DNA of 44,083 bases from Chara braunii (GCA_003427395.1 BFEA01000077.1:1419437-1463519); one strand, 5' to 3'. Shown: positions 18,065 to 29,421, counted from the stretch's first letter. The notes: a model not told the origin generated them from the letters alone. Program-made: numbers and translations.

Positions 18065-18496
18065 GTGGTTATCCCTGTCAGGTCGAAGGAGGGTATATGG
18101 GAGATTGGGTTGTCAGAACCACTGGGAGAAGTATATGGGGAAGTTACATTGAAAGGAATCAAGTCCCTGTTCCTTACCCTGTCCACACTAACGGGGGGGA
18201 AAGCAGGTGAGACCCTCATCAGGATAGAAATTATGAAGTATAGCAAGGAACAGTTCCCTGCTGGTCCTATGGCCGTTCTTAATGCAATTGCAGATCCAAA
18301 CAAGATAGCAACTAGGGATGTATATCTCAAGTATGATGCAGCAAAGACAGTGGAACTCCGTTGGCTTGGTTCAGAAGAATTAATGGATCTGCAGTTGCTA
18401 AAAATCAAGGCCAGCAAATTCTGGACGGAAGATGAGGTATGCACCCTCCTAATGAGACTTTTGAGTTTTAGTATCCTTCATCAGCCTAGGTTATAA
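18065..18496 (+). CDS. Unidentified protein segment
   Basis: A 143-codon frame, in the same frame as the preceding segment and separated from it only by the TAA at 18047. Composition is like a folded domain: alternating hydrophobic strands (IWEIGLSEPLGEVYGEVTL), then a helix-rich part ending KASKFWTEDEVCTLLMRLL. It could be the C-terminal domain of the split gene that starts near 13967. I cannot name a family and no catalytic motif is visible. Confidence 0.4.
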   Translation: MVIPVRSKEGIWEIGLSEPLGEVYGEVTLKGIKSLFLTLSTLTGGKAGETLIRIEIMKYSKEQFPAGPMAVLNAIADPNKIATRDVYLKYDAAKTVELRWLGSEELMDLQLLKIKASKFWTEDEVCTLLMRLLSFSILHQPRL

Positions 18497-19735
18497 CTTC
18501 GATTAGTTCCCGTCAACAAGGTATTTGACTAAAAGATATGTCACCTTTCTCTGTAATCCTTTTCTGCTCATCAGAATGGATAATCAGAAACAGAGATAAT
18601 AACGAATTCATTCATCACATGATCCTCTGTCTCCACTCATGCTTATACATGTGATCTCTTTACCACTACGAGTCTTTGCACTTCCTCATTTTCACTGAAG
18701 ACCAATAGGCAGGAGCTTAGTCAGCATTTCCCCATTAGAAATTCCTACTAAGCTCACCCGATTTAATCTAAAGGCTAGATCTCAAAAGAATGCACGAACA
18801 CTGAGTACAACAACACACGAAAACACTATTCTTGGGGGAGAAAATTAGATGATGTCGATGAGAAACTTCATAAATCGACGAGCAAAAAATCTTACGGGAG
18901 GCAGCGAGAATAAAGTTAAGCCCACCGTATAGTAGCAGAAGTCAAACCAGAAGAGAATCAATCTTTCGATCGCGCCTCAGGCTAATTGATTCAACAATAT
19001 CCTTCCATTTGACCAAGAAAGTACTCCAACCTGCTAAGCAAAATCATGACAACAATGACTGGTTTACTTCTGAATGGAAAACACTTAGCAAGGCAGGTAC
19101 CTCAGGCCTTATCAATTGGACGATTGCTCATCATACATGGAGTAAGCGAACCACAGCAACCCGTGAAATTAACTTCATGCCCAGGTAAGCCATTGAGAAT
19201 CGCAATCAATCTCTAACACCCAATTCCACCTCCTTAACTTGTATTACTTCTGCTGTAGGAATGAAGAGCTTGTAGCTTCATGTGGAAGAGAGCTCTCTCT
19301 CTAGCACATATCTTTGGTGGACAAGAAATGTGTGTCGCGCAAAGTCAATGAAATGATCTCTGACCATTAAGCCTCATTCAAGTCATGTAATGACCTCGAT
19401 CGCTATATTCTGTCACTTCCTTCTAAATACAATTTTCAAGAAGATCACCGCGCAATAGTATCAAATTATCAATGACACTACTTGGGCCAGCACATTCCTC
19501 ATTATTTGTTGATTCTCTCATCCCCTGACTCGTATGTCGGAGTCTGCACGAGGGGTTCTGTACTCTCGTACGACAGTAAGTATGATGGCATCAACTGCTT
19601 GTTCTCGCGTAGTTTTCTCCAAGAACTCGACACAAGTTCCATCATGCTCTTTCCTCACTGTCCTCGCAAGCGTCTCGCGGAGGGAGGCTTCAACGGTTAC
19701 ACATGTGTGACGCACATGTGGGAGACATGTGCGGA

Positions 19736-19741
<6 letters not shown>
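18497..19741. other. No gene seen
   Basis: AT-rich sequence without a convincing frame, element ends or repeats. It may hold the decayed 3' part of the upstream coding region. Confidence 0.45.

Positions 19742-19775
<34 letters not shown>
19742..19775. repeat. (GA)n microsatellite
   Basis: About 17 GA dinucleotides. Confidence 0.95.
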
Positions 19776-19781
<6 letters not shown>

Positions 19782-20178
19782 AGATGGACACACACGAGAA
19801 GTAGCAGCTGAGTGCAGGTCCAGTCCGGCCAGATTGAACGAACGAACAGCTGAATGAATCCAATCTATCAACCTGGGCCTAGGCCGAAGTGATATACCGG
19901 CCTAGGTCTAGGTACGGAACAACTTGGTACCGGACCAGGGTCAGGCCGACGGCCTGAAACTGGTCCGGCCTCACTGTCGGGCCGTAGGGGTACCGCTACA
20001 CGATCGTCGGACCTGTGAATGGATCAAGCGACACATCAAACACGCTATCCGCTGAAATTGTGGAAACCCAAAAGGAACGACAAAAGAAACAATCCTAGAT
20101 GCGGAGCAAGCTCCATGCAGGAAAAGGAATGCAATGCAGACTAAGCCTCAAGCCTAATCTATGCAACAATGTGTGGTC

Positions 20179-20277
20179 TGAGTCGACCCAAAAAACAGAA
20201 AAATATATGACCTGTGTCGGCCAAGAAAGAGAAAAATGTTTGACATGTGTCGGCCAAAAAAGAGAAAAAATGTCTTA
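20179..20277. repeat. 33-bp tandem repeat, three copies
   Basis: The word TGTGTCGGCCAAGAAAGAGA and variants recur every 33 bp (20180, 20213, 20246). The period is a multiple of three, so a repeated peptide (TCVGQ..EK) is predicted, but no surrounding gene supports it. Confidence 0.8.
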
Positions 20278-20650
20278 TGAGCCAAATAGGTTGAATATAA
20301 ATCAACACAAGGACCCTAGAGGCCAAAGAATAACTAAGCCAATGTCCTACGTCAAAAAGAATGTGGCACAATCTCACGTACCTTGTACACATGCGCAATA
20401 CCTGAATAGAAGATAAAGGAACTCAGTCGCATGGCAGAGGTAGGAATAGGTGGGAAGGCGGTAGGTACAACTCTTAGAGTAAACTCCAAGGGGGCACCCA
20501 CGCAACCAGGTAGGGGTCATCAGGCTCAGAGGGAGAGTAAGAGCACGACACCGGGCTTAATGGAAACCATCAAATGGATAGCGCCAACTGAAAAGGGAAT
20601 AACACTCACACAAGGGAGCACACCTAAGGTGAGCCTGGAAGGAGAGAGGG

Positions 20651-22081
20651 TTATGCCGGCATAGACATGTGGCCAAAAGCCGCGAGCAAAGAGAACATAC
20701 ACTCCAGAGGAGGGTGCGCAGCATAAGGTGAGGCAGAAGGGCGGCAAACGGACACACCCACATAGAGAGGGAAAATAGGGGTCATCATGTGACTAGGGGG
20801 TAACTCGAGGGTAAGGATACATGAGAATGATGAGAATTCCGTAGCCGAAAAAGTGAAGTAGTCCAACTGATGAGACTCCAAACCGAAGTCGAGTCGAAGT
20901 AGCCAGGATGAAGTAGGAGTAATGCAGAAACGAAGTAGAAGTCCAGAACAATGCGAGATGTACTCTGGTACTGAAGAGAAGCATTGAGATCGGAAGTCGA
21001 TGTAAAAGCCCATTGTAGAAGCCAAATGTAGTCCAGGAATGGTAAAAGATAGAAACCGTATAGGGGGGTAAGATCGGTCACGATATCGGGAAGGAAGTCG
21101 ATGGGTACACTGAGGGCGCGAGGACTCAACTGCAACAATAGGCGGAACCACATCCACAGGGGAAGGAGGACCTGAGGCAGGTACCGGTGGAGCAGGAGGA
21201 CCCATCGATGAAGGAGGCGGGATGTTAGTGGTCGCTGAAGTAGATGGGTCAGTAGAAGGACGAAAAGTAGGAGGGGATGATGATGAGGGAAAAGGATGAG
21301 CACGATCGTAAGCACACACGAAAGTCATAGCATGCTTCAGGTGCTCGAGAGGCTCCCACGTAGACTCCTCGTCAGGGTAACCCTTCCATCGAACGAGATA
21401 CTNNNNNNNNNNNNNNNNNNNNNNNNNNNNNNNNNNNNNNNNNNNNNNNNNNNNNNNNNNNNNNNNNNNNNNNNNNNNNNNNNNNNNNNNNNNNNNNNNN
21501 NNNNNNNNNNNNNNNNNNNNNNNNNNNNNNNNNNNNNNNNNNNNNNNNNNNNNNNNNNNNNNNNNNNNNNNNNNNNNCACAATATCAGAGACGACAAACT
21601 CCTCGTGACCTTCAATGATGATGGGAGAAGGACGAGGGTAAGGTCGACCGTGAAACTCGGGAGGAGACCGTTTGAAGGGGCGCAAAAGAGATACATGGAA
21701 CACGTCATGTAAGTTAGCGCGGTACATCAAATCGGGGAGCTTCAATTTGAAGCTCACCGGACAGTCACGATTGGGTCCAGCGGGTGCAAGAATGGTGCAT
21801 GGTCCAATATATCGACGTCTGAATTTCCAAAGCGTGTCAGCTTCGAGCTGGAAGTGACGTGCGTCGACAAGAACCTCGTCGCCAACTTTGAAGGGATGGT
21901 CGATGCGAGAGCGGTTAGCACGAGTGGCCATGCGAGCCTGGGAGTCATCAATGCTCTCACGAGCCTTGCTAAGAAGCGCATCCATCTCCTTTACCCAGTC
22001 ATCGAGGGCAGGGCATTTGGTGTCGGGATGGATCAGAGATGGACGGAGAAGGTCGGATGGGACACGAGGATGGTATCCCAA
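20651..22081 (-). pseudogene. Gypsy-1 Pol C-terminus: integrase end and chromodomain
   Basis: Continuous with the integrase frame apart from the TAA at 22088. The first ~110 residues hold the GPY/F-type integrase C-terminal region (VGDEVLVDARHF, FRRRYIGPCTI, FHVSLLRPF). After a gap of undetermined bases comes YLVRWKGYPDEESTWEPLEH, the second half of a chromodomain, which would bind methylated histone H3 and steer integration to heterochromatin. The first chromodomain strand, with its aromatic cage residue, falls in the gap. The last ~170 residues (Pro/Ser-rich, then hydrophobic) probably read into the 3' LTR. Confidence 0.88.
21403..21577. other. Assembly gap (175 N)
   Basis: Run of undetermined bases inside the chromodomain region of Gypsy-1. 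The frames on both sides agree only if the true gap length is compatible, so the gap size should not be trusted. Confidence 0.99.
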
Positions 22082-22087
22082 GTCACA

Positions 22088-23620
22088 TTAGTAGGGAGAC
22101 ATGCCAGTGGCAGGTGAAATAGCATGGTTATAAGCAATCTCTGCGTGAGCAAGGTGGAGATCCCAATCAGATTCATTCTCAACAAACTTCTTGAGGATAC
22201 TCCCAAGAGTTTTGTTGGTGACCTCGGTCTGTCCATCTAACTGGGGGTGATAGGAGGAGGAGAGGCGAAGCTCGGAGCCATAAATCTCATGGAGTCCACG
22301 CCAGAAATGAGAAGTAAAGTGGGGATCGCGATCAGAGACGATGCTAGTGGGGAGACCGTGATGAATGGCAACACGATTGAAGTATAGGGAGGCGATGTCT
22401 TTGGCTGAATTAGCATACTTGCAAGGGAGGAAGTGAGCATGCTTAGTCAACCGACAGACAATGACGAAGATGGCGTCGTGGCCTCGTAGGGTAGGGGGAC
22501 GAAGAGGATCGATGAAGTCCATGGAGACAAAAGTCCAACGCTGAGTGGAAATGGGTAAGGGTTGAAGAAGACCGTAGGGGGGGTGGTTGGGAATGTTGGC
22601 CTCCTGGCAGATCCTGCAGGTGCGGACGTACTCCTTAGTGAAGGGACGACGGTGCTCCCAGTAGTAATGGTGGTAGAGGCGGTCAAGTGTCTTGAAGACA
22701 CCGAGATGATCGGCGGCGCGCTGGTCGTGACACTTAGCGACGGCCCGAGTGTGGAGCTGGCCAGTAGAGGGCACACATAAGCGAGGAGTACGGGTACCTT
22801 GGCTACCAAGGCAGTATAGACTGTATAGGAGTCCAGAGGGATTGAGCTGGAAGTTAGGGACGGACTTGCCAGCCTGTAGGTCAGCGTAGATGGACTGAAA
22901 CTGAGGGCACTGGATGTATGCGCGGCGGTACTCATCCAGAAAGGCGGGGTGGATGGTGGAAGCTGAAATAGCAGATAGCTGACGATCCTCGCGCTGAAGG
23001 TCGGGGCGGCGGGATAAGGCATCTGCGACGCGATTGCTTTCGCCAGAAATCTTCTTGATGGTAAAGTCGAACTCTGAGAGATCACGCCACCAACGAGTCT
23101 GGCAAGAAGTGAGCTTTGGCTTCGTCTGGAAGGTGGCGAGGACAAAGTTGTCCGTCAAAACGGTGAAAGTGTGACCGTGCAAGTGGTGACGCCACTTCTT
23201 AACAGCGTAGACCCGCGCAAGGACCTCATGCTCGTCGGCAGTATAGTTACGCTCAGCGGGAAGTAGATGTCGAGATAGATAAGCAACCAGACACTCTCCA
23301 TCACGAGATTCGACTGTACCGTCATTAGTGACATCAGAAATATAAGGGGGTGGGACCCTTGAGGGGGTGGGCTCAATGGGTGCAAGATGAGCCGCAATCG
23401 CTAGAGGTAGGGGAGGGAAATGCGAGGGAGGCGGGACTCTGTGGAATCGGGAGAAGTAGAAGGGGTTGGGTAGATCTGGAAGAGAACAGATCCAATAGCA
23501 AAGTCGGACGCGTCGGTGGTGACGATGAATGGACGTGAGTAGTCGGGTAAGTGTAAGAAAGGAGCTGACGTGACAAGTCGCTTGAGAGAGAGGAAGGCAT
23601 CCTCGTGAGCCGGGGTCCAA
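22088..23620 (-). pseudogene. Gypsy-1 Pol: RNase H and integrase core
   Basis: After about 60 codons out of register at the start, the frame encodes RNase H (YLSRHLLPAERNYTADEHEV, then VLTDNFVLATF, NRVADALSRRPD), the integrase zinc finger (HDQRAADHLG ... CRICQ), and the catalytic core: FVSMDFID (first Asp), IVSDRDPHFTS (second Asp) and DGQTEVTNKTL (Glu), with YHPQLDGQTE typical of gypsy integrases. It ends GMSPY at a TAA (22088-22090) where a Tyr codon is usual, and the next frame follows in register. Confidence 0.92.
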
Positions 23621-23709
23621 TGAAAAGGTAGATGTCCGTGGGTCAGAGGGGTAAGCAGGGAAGAATAATGTGCGTAGTTTTTGAAAAAAGGACCATAGTA
23701 GTCGGTCAA
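23401..23709 (-). pseudogene. Gypsy-1 Pol: RT end / start of RNase H
   Basis: Encodes DYYGPFFKNYAHYSSLLTPL, HWTPAHEDAFLSLKRLVTS and VTTDASDFAIGSVLFQ, the connection and first RNase H strand with the catalytic Asp of TDAS. A frameshift near 23440 transfers to the next frame, and another near 23706 separates it from RT. Confidence 0.88.
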
Positions 23710-24400
23710 ACCAAAAAAACTACACAGGGCGGGGAGAGATGTAGGGGTAGGTTAATCGACGATGGTCTGGATCTTCGAGTCGTCCATGTGGAGGCCGTGC
23801 TAGGATACCTGATGCCCGGGAAGTCGACTTTGGGTTGAGCAAAACTGCATTTGGAAAGCTTCACATAGAACCCGTGGTCGTGTAGCAGGACAGTGCGAAG
23901 GTGGATCAAATGCTCCTCTAAGGTACGACTGTAGATTAGGATATCGTCAATGTAGACTAGAACAGAGTCCTTAAGGAGGTCTTGGAACATTGTGTTCATA
24001 GCCGTCTGGAAAGTGGCGGGGGCATTACGGAGATCGAAAGGCATGACGGTAAACTCATAGTGCCCGAAACGAGAATGAAAAGCGGTCTTGGGCTGGTCCT
24101 CCTCGGCTACGCGGATCTGGTGATATCCGCTACGAAGATCGATCTTCGTGGAGAAATGGTGGCCGGCGAGGCGGTCAAACAGATCATCTGCGCGAGCCAT
24201 GGGATAACTATTTTTAACCGTGTAGTGGTTCATACTGCGGTAGTCAATACAAAGACGAAGGGTGCCGTCCTTCTTACAATTGAAGAGGACCGGGGCACTC
24301 CATGGGGAAGTACTCGGTTTAATGAAGCCCTGACCAAGCAGCTCCTCAAGTTGGCGCTTGAGTTCCTGGGCTTCGGGAACCGAAAGACGATATGGGGCTC
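23706..24400 (-). pseudogene. Gypsy-1 Pol: reverse transcriptase
   Basis: Starts right at the LINE-3 junction with [20 protein letters not shown], the usual beginning of a gypsy RT, then [36 protein letters not shown] and the catalytic [10 protein letters not shown]. The YIDD motif is intact. [12 protein letters not shown] has Asp where gypsy RTs have Gly, a G-to-A change. The frame is open through 23706. Confidence 0.92.
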
Positions 24401-24409
24401 AATTCTAAT

Positions 24410-24931
24410 ATTAGCTTTACTTCTTTTTTTGTATTGTAGGGTTAATATCCCTTGACCCACAATTTCTCCCATCTCACCTGTTGTCCAGACTTCATGATAA
24501 AAGTTCATAAGATCCTGTGAGAGGAAATCCCAACTTGACTCTCAAAATTCCTTAGGAAATTCATCAATGCCTGGTGTCTTTTCTTCATCCATTAACATTA
24601 AGGTTGTCCAGACTTCCTCTTTTGTCAGGGGTTTTTCGAGCATCTCCTGTTGTTCATTGGATAATTTCTTAGTTAATGGAAGTAAGAATTCTGCAATTTC
24701 ATCATTACGCTGTTGGATATCCCCAATTTCTGACGAGAATAGTTTCTTAAAGAAGTCCCTTGCTATTCTGGTACAGGCTGCAGTTGACGTGATCAGATCA
24801 TCGTCTCCATTTTTTGGATCTCTTAATGCTTCTATGACTGTTCTTCCAGTCCTCACTCTTGCTATTGCAAAAAATCGACCATCCATCGATCCTTCCATGT
24901 AGTGTTTTCTGAGTTTTTCTCTGATCTTCAT
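24410..24931 (-). pseudogene. LINE-3 ORF2: start of reverse transcriptase
   Basis: Encodes GSMDGRFFAIARVRTGRTVI, then RDFFKKLFSSE, LTKEEVWTTLMLMDEEKTPG and DEFPKEF, and after a stop near 24542 VGQGILTLQYKKRSKANI. These match RT motifs 0 to 1 of LINE-1 and LINE-2 in order. Homology ends at the fusion with Gypsy-1, so the palm and FADD motif are missing. Confidence 0.87.
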
Positions 24932-25366
24932 TCCTTACCAGCGGTACTCCATTTGATTAAGTAGTTTTTACTCCAACTCAATTATCTCTTCTGCCAGTGT
25001 GACTAGAATTTTTGTATTTTATGAATGTTCTGAGTTCGTTTCCTGATATTTAAGTTCTTGTATTTGTTGTAAGATGCGTATTTCTTTGGAATGACGTTTT
25101 GTTGCTAGTGATTTTAAATATTCATTGCATTTACGTCCTAAAAACATCAGACCGTTGTTGAACCATTTAATATCATCTTTTATAATATCTTTCTGTTTAG
25201 TCCAAAACTCCTAAACATCCTTGAGATATCGTTTAAAGTTGTCTATTTTAAGATGGGAGGTATTGAGTTTATAATATCCTCTTCCTTGATCTGGTTTCTT
25301 TCTAAATGGGAATATTGTGACACACATCGCATGATCTAGTCCTGAGAAAGGAGACCGAGGGAAAAT

Positions 25367-26086
25367 TTATGCTACCTGCAGCGCTCCTTGCATCTCCTCT
25401 GCCACAAGAATTAGGTCAATACGAGATTTTGTGTTTTGTCCCGACCTTCCTTTCCTAAAACATGAAAATGCTCTATGTGTAGGATTAATTCTCCTATATG
25501 AATCAAATAAATTCATTGTTTGACATAAATTGGAAATAATTAGTTCATCAGTTTGTACATAATCAGGGCAGGGGGACGGGAACCTCCATCTATCCAACTG
25601 TCGATTTGGGGCAGCGTTAAAATCTCCCGCCATAATTACCGGGATGCCTATAGGTAGTTGAGGGAGTGAGGAGGTAAAAAAACTTTGTCTATTACCTATT
25701 TCATTGGGTGCATACACATTTAGGATACTGACAACTTCAAATTCAAGCATCGCAAGGATGTACACCCATCTCCCTTCTACCTTATCTGCTCCCAAGGTCA
25801 GTACTTCCACCTTTGAATCTGGAGGAATCCATATTGCCATCCCTGCACTTCCTGGTCTGAGGGCGTGGGCTCTGTATGCCTGGTACGGCTATATTTCCTT
25901 GTGATTGTGGTGGTGTGCTTCTGTGTTCATAAGATGGGTCTCTTGGATACAGATTACATCTGGCCATTCTTTTCCTTCAATGCGTTTTAGTTGTTCCATG
26001 ATGGCTTGCTGTTTAACCGCTTTAGCCGATGCCAACCCATTAACATTTATTGATCTGACATCCAGGTCCGCAGTCATTTTAAGCAA
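25367..26086 (-). pseudogene. LINE-3 ORF2: endonuclease domain
   Basis: Nearly complete EEP endonuclease. The N-terminus (SINVNGLASAKAVKQQAI, DVICIQETHL with the catalytic Glu) is followed, after an in-frame TAG at 25889, by VVSILNVYAPNE, VIMAGDFNAAP and SRIDLILVAEE. So the catalytic Glu, the DFN and the SRID motifs are all there, separated by a single nonsense codon. No ORF1 precedes it within this window. The upstream flank 26087-26871 has nothing coding. Confidence 0.9.
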
Positions 26087-26870
26087 CTTCTACCCTTTAT
26101 CTTTATTATATAATGCATCAATCACCTTAAATTCCGTCATTTAAACCTTACCTTCTAGGCACTAACCAGCCACCGACAAGTTTATCCTGATCACAACACT
26201 GCATAATTTTCTTGAGGCGTCCTACAACTCTAGATTTTGCACGAACCTACAACAATTAGTGAAGTCTTCTAGGATGCTCCCATGAGATTTGAAGGTTTAC
26301 AAATAAGTACTCCTTACGACTCGGGTGACTCTCGCTGACAAAAGTTCAAAACTAAAAGAATTATAAAATTGTCTCATACTGAAATAGCTAGTAATGGAAA
26401 AATATACGTTATAACTTATAAGTCCTTGACAATGTTAGAGAATCCTTCATGGGTAAATGTGTGACCTGACCGTGGTTTTGGACTCGGTGCCTGGTACATA
26501 TTCACATCCAAATGATAATGGTAATTTCGCTAGTTGATTAATTATCGGACACATATATATATAATTTCACTCGTTATTAAGTGTTCGACATCTTTCACAG
26601 TATAGTAAATGACGGGGTGTTGACTTGAATGGTGCTCTTGGCCAATCTCAAATGATCTTGATCCAATGACTCGTCTGTTCAGAAAACAAACCAGAACTGT
26701 GGGTTTTCTTTAGTGGGTTCACCATGACCATCAGTGAACGTCTTTCGTGCTGCTCACTTGAGCCCCTTTAGTTTTGTAATAGTCAAATTTGGATCCTGGC
26801 AAGTATTCTTATTCAGGGTGCATGTGGAACCTGATGAATCTCATGAACCCTTGAGTTACCTAGACGGGAT

Positions 26871-26871
<1 letters not shown>
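26087..26871. other. No gene seen
   Basis: AT-rich sequence between the 5' end of LINE-3 and the 3' end of LINE-2. It may include LINE-3 5' flank. No frame, repeat or element end is convincing. Confidence 0.45.
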
Positions 26872-26906
<35 letters not shown>

Positions 26907-26909
26907 CNC

Positions 26910-27277
26910 CCCCCCCCTGTAGTGCTAGTGGTGCTGACGAGATCAGTCACCACTAGCACCTGGGGAGAGGCTCCGTCTATTGGTGGGGAGCATCACCTGC
27001 TGGAAAACGGGTCCAGCGTCCCTTTACAATAAGAACAGTATAGATGATGGAAATTGACTGCAACACCTGCCAGCATTAATTGTTCTAGTATCTAGAGGAT
27101 TAACTGTGAAGGTAATTATGGGGAGGGAGGAAACCTCTTCACCCTTGTACCAGGCGCCAGATATCCGCTACTAAAAGGCTAGTCCCTCCCTCCTTTCTTG
27201 AATCTGAGTGAACGAACTGAGTAAAACTAGGACCTTGTGTGTAGGAGCCTGCCGTAATACCATCTTGCCTTTTGTCC
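26910..27277 (-). repeat. LINE-2 3' UTR and stem-loop tail
   Basis: On the minus strand it contains CAATTAATGCTGGCAGG, then GGGACGCTGGACCCG, then CCCCACCAATAGACGGAGCC, as in the tails at 7376 and 33334. Two hairpins are visible: GCTGGA/TCCAGC (26999-27004 with 27012-27017) and a perfect 12-bp stem GTGCTAGTGGTG/CACCACTAGCAC (26922-26933 with 26948-26959). It is followed by poly(A). Confidence 0.85.
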
Positions 27278-29014
27278 TCAGTCCCTCCCATACCATCCCA
27301 GACCAACCAAGCAATTTGAAAGGGGGGGGAAAGGATCGGGGAAGTCATCGCTGGGTCTCATGGGAATTGTTGTATCGATCTTAGTCCACTCGTGAAAAAG
27401 GAGCCGGTAGTCCCTTACTAAATCCCTCCTCCCTTGTCCCTCCTCTGGACCTTTTGGCCTGCCTTTCCATTCAATTTCCCCAATCCTCCCCCCTTTGTCC
27501 CCCCCGAGCCAGCTCAGGCTAAAGTCCTGGATTTTTGGTTGGATGTCTTTGGGTGTGTGTAATAAGTGGATTTGCTTCCTGACTTTCTCCCATTTTTCTT
27601 TTATTTCTGTTTGAATCTGTTGTTGTATGCTTTCCGTGAAATCTGGCCCTTCCAGTCTTGCTCTTTCCATTTCATATGTGCAGCGCCATCTCCAGAGGGC
27701 CTAGAGCACCGCCCTACGACCTAGTTTGAACATGTTACTGGTGAAGTCGTCTAGTTGGTCCGTAGGGTAGGTTTCGCATAGCAAGGTTTTCCAATTCCAC
27801 GGCCACCGGATCTGGGTTTCTAATTGATCCCAGATTCTGTCCCACCATCTCCACAGCCACACCGCTCCGGGGCACTGAAGAAATATGTGTTCAATTGTTT
27901 CTGGCACTTTTCTGGAGGGGAACGCATCGGTGCAAAGCCTACACCAGGGCAGGGCTTGCCCTCTTTGTTCCAGGTTTGTCCTTTCTATCAGCTAGTCCAT
28001 TGTCGGTAGGCAACGGTGCTCAAGTTGCCATTGCAGCGAAGCTAATTTTGTCGATCTTTCCTTGACCGTTTTTAACCACTTTATATCTCTTAGTTTGTCC
28101 ATGTCAATGTTTAAGTGGTTCATCCATCGTGCCTCCGCTCGGTCTCCAAGGTTTATTCTTGGCTTGAGGAGCGTGTAGGTCGATTTTACTGTAAGGCCGT
28201 ATAACATTCTCGTGATTTTCCTGCCCCTCCCCGCCGAACTTGTCCATGTCCATTCCGCGGGGTCTAGGCCGAGTTGATGGATCGGGGTTCGGGGGCACTA
28301 GGCGGTCCATTGCTCATTTTCGTGGAGCACTCTGATTCTGAATAGATCCTCTTTCTGTTGTGGTATTGTTTCTTCTGGAGAAGTTTCGTGGAGGATGTTG
28401 TTCCCGCCTATTTGCAAGAGGTTTACTCTAAATGAGCCGTCAGGTTCACAGTGGATTATGCGGCCCACCTGATGTGATCGATCCCTCAGCGCCACCCAGT
28501 CCAATTCTTGAAGGGTGGGCCCTTTCCGCAAGACTCTCCACCATGCCAGGGAGATCTTTTCTTTTATGGCTTCTAGGGCGTCCTCCGGGCAGTGGCAGTG
28601 GTGAAGTCTTTTTCTTATCTGGCCGGGGTCGATCCAGTTTCTTTGTTCTTTGTCCCATATATCGTTTATCCTTGTTACTCCCCGCCTGATCCAGCCTTGC
28701 CATGGGGAGTCCATACAGTGGAGGGTTTGACCCTTTGAATCTGTTATCCACCTGTTCCCAACAAGCGGTTGTCGTGCCACTTCTTCCCATCTCTCTGGAG
28801 GAATTATATCCGACAGGGGCAGACATCTCCATGTTTTCAGGAGGTCGGGCCAAAAGGGGTCGTTGCGCAGGTCAGCTCTTGCTGCTTGCCTGGGCGAGTC
28901 TGGGGGGAGATTCAAGAAGAGGTATGCGGCTGCCACCTCCCTGGATGTAGCCCGCGAGCGTGTCCTATTCTGCTCGAGGGAATATGCCGCATACCTCTTC
29001 TTGGGATGGACCAT
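27278..29014 (-). pseudogene. LINE-2 ORF2: linker and zf-RVT C-terminal domain
   Basis: One reading frame over 1.7 kb, interrupted only by TAG stops at 28298, 27992 and 27701. It carries FWPDLLKTWRCLPLSDII, the segment WRVLRKGPTLQELDWVA, TKLASLQWQLEHRCLPTMD, a zinc-binding part (WCRLCTDAF, ETIEHIFLQCPGAV) and the Trp-rich WRWWDRIWDQL, and ends DFPDPFPPLS like LINE-1. The stops at 27992 and 27701 align to Trp codons in LINE-1 (DWLI and VLWV), each a G-to-A change. Near the start an 18-bp inverted repeat (28913 and 28986) alters the sequence. Confidence 0.88.
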
Positions 29015-29220
29015 GTTCTATTTTCTAGCCACATCAGGGGGTCGCTCCCCTCCGCTGTCTGCGGCGCCAAACGGGAAATCTGTTCAAGGGCCAGCCCCTT
29101 TCACGGGGTGTCCTGGTTGAAGAGTAGGCGTTTGAGCCATTGTAGTGCCAGTGCCTTTGTTTGCAACGCGAGATCTATTATGCCTAAAGCTCCTTTCGAT
29201 TTGGGTTGGATTATTGATTG

Positions 29221-29421
29221 TCAAGCCACTCTGTTGATCACATTGCGCTCCTCGTGGTTTCCTCTCCAAAGAAAGGCGGCTATCTGGCGCTGCAAGGGGC
29301 GTAATGCGTTATTGTCCAAGGCCCAGATAGCGCATTTGTACCACAAGGATGCCAATATCACGTTGTTTATTATTAGGGAGCGCCCTATCAAGGAGGTATG
29401 TTTGTCCTTCCATAAAGTCAT
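29221..29421 (-). pseudogene. LINE-2 ORF2: post-RT (thumb/connection) segment
   Basis: Encodes KHTSLIGRSLIINNVILA, LWYKCAIWALD and IAAFLWRGNHEERN, aligning with LINE-1 at 4173-4420. It stops at TGA 29221-29223 where LINE-1 has Trp (RVAWDSV), again G-to-A. It is in the same frame as the RT segment to its right, from which it is separated by about 150 bp with a TAG at 29575. Confidence 0.85.

Larger units (their letters stand above)
20651..24400 (-). mobile_element. Gypsy-1: truncated Ty3/gypsy chromovirus
   Basis: Reading on the minus strand, the order is RT, RNase H, integrase, chromodomain: the Ty3/gypsy order with a chromovirus C-terminus. Gag, protease and the 5' LTR are missing. The element starts abruptly at the beginning of RT, directly joined to LINE-3 at about 24400. 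A 3' LTR may lie in or left of 20651-21100, but with no second copy its ends cannot be set. Integrase keeps its D,D(35)E residues, yet the element has a frameshift, a nonsense codon and a 175-bp assembly gap. Confidence 0.9.
24400..26086 (-). mobile_element. LINE-3: truncated LINE, minus strand
   Basis: Reading leftwards: endonuclease N-terminus (26086), endonuclease core (25840-25367), a decayed linker, then the first third of RT (24931-24410), which breaks off at KANI where Gypsy-1 begins. The rest of RT, the zf-RVT domain and the 3' UTR are absent. It belongs to the same broad LINE group as LINE-1 and LINE-2 but is more AT-rich and diverged. Confidence 0.85.

Noticed and set aside
20179-20416. 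Repeat protein with TCVGQ..EK units
   Set aside because: Only three 33-bp repeats, no surrounding coding sequence, and strongly biased composition.
21296-21712. Frames crossing the run of N
   Set aside because: Plus-strand frames here are shadows of the chromovirus Pol on the minus strand and depend on undetermined bases.
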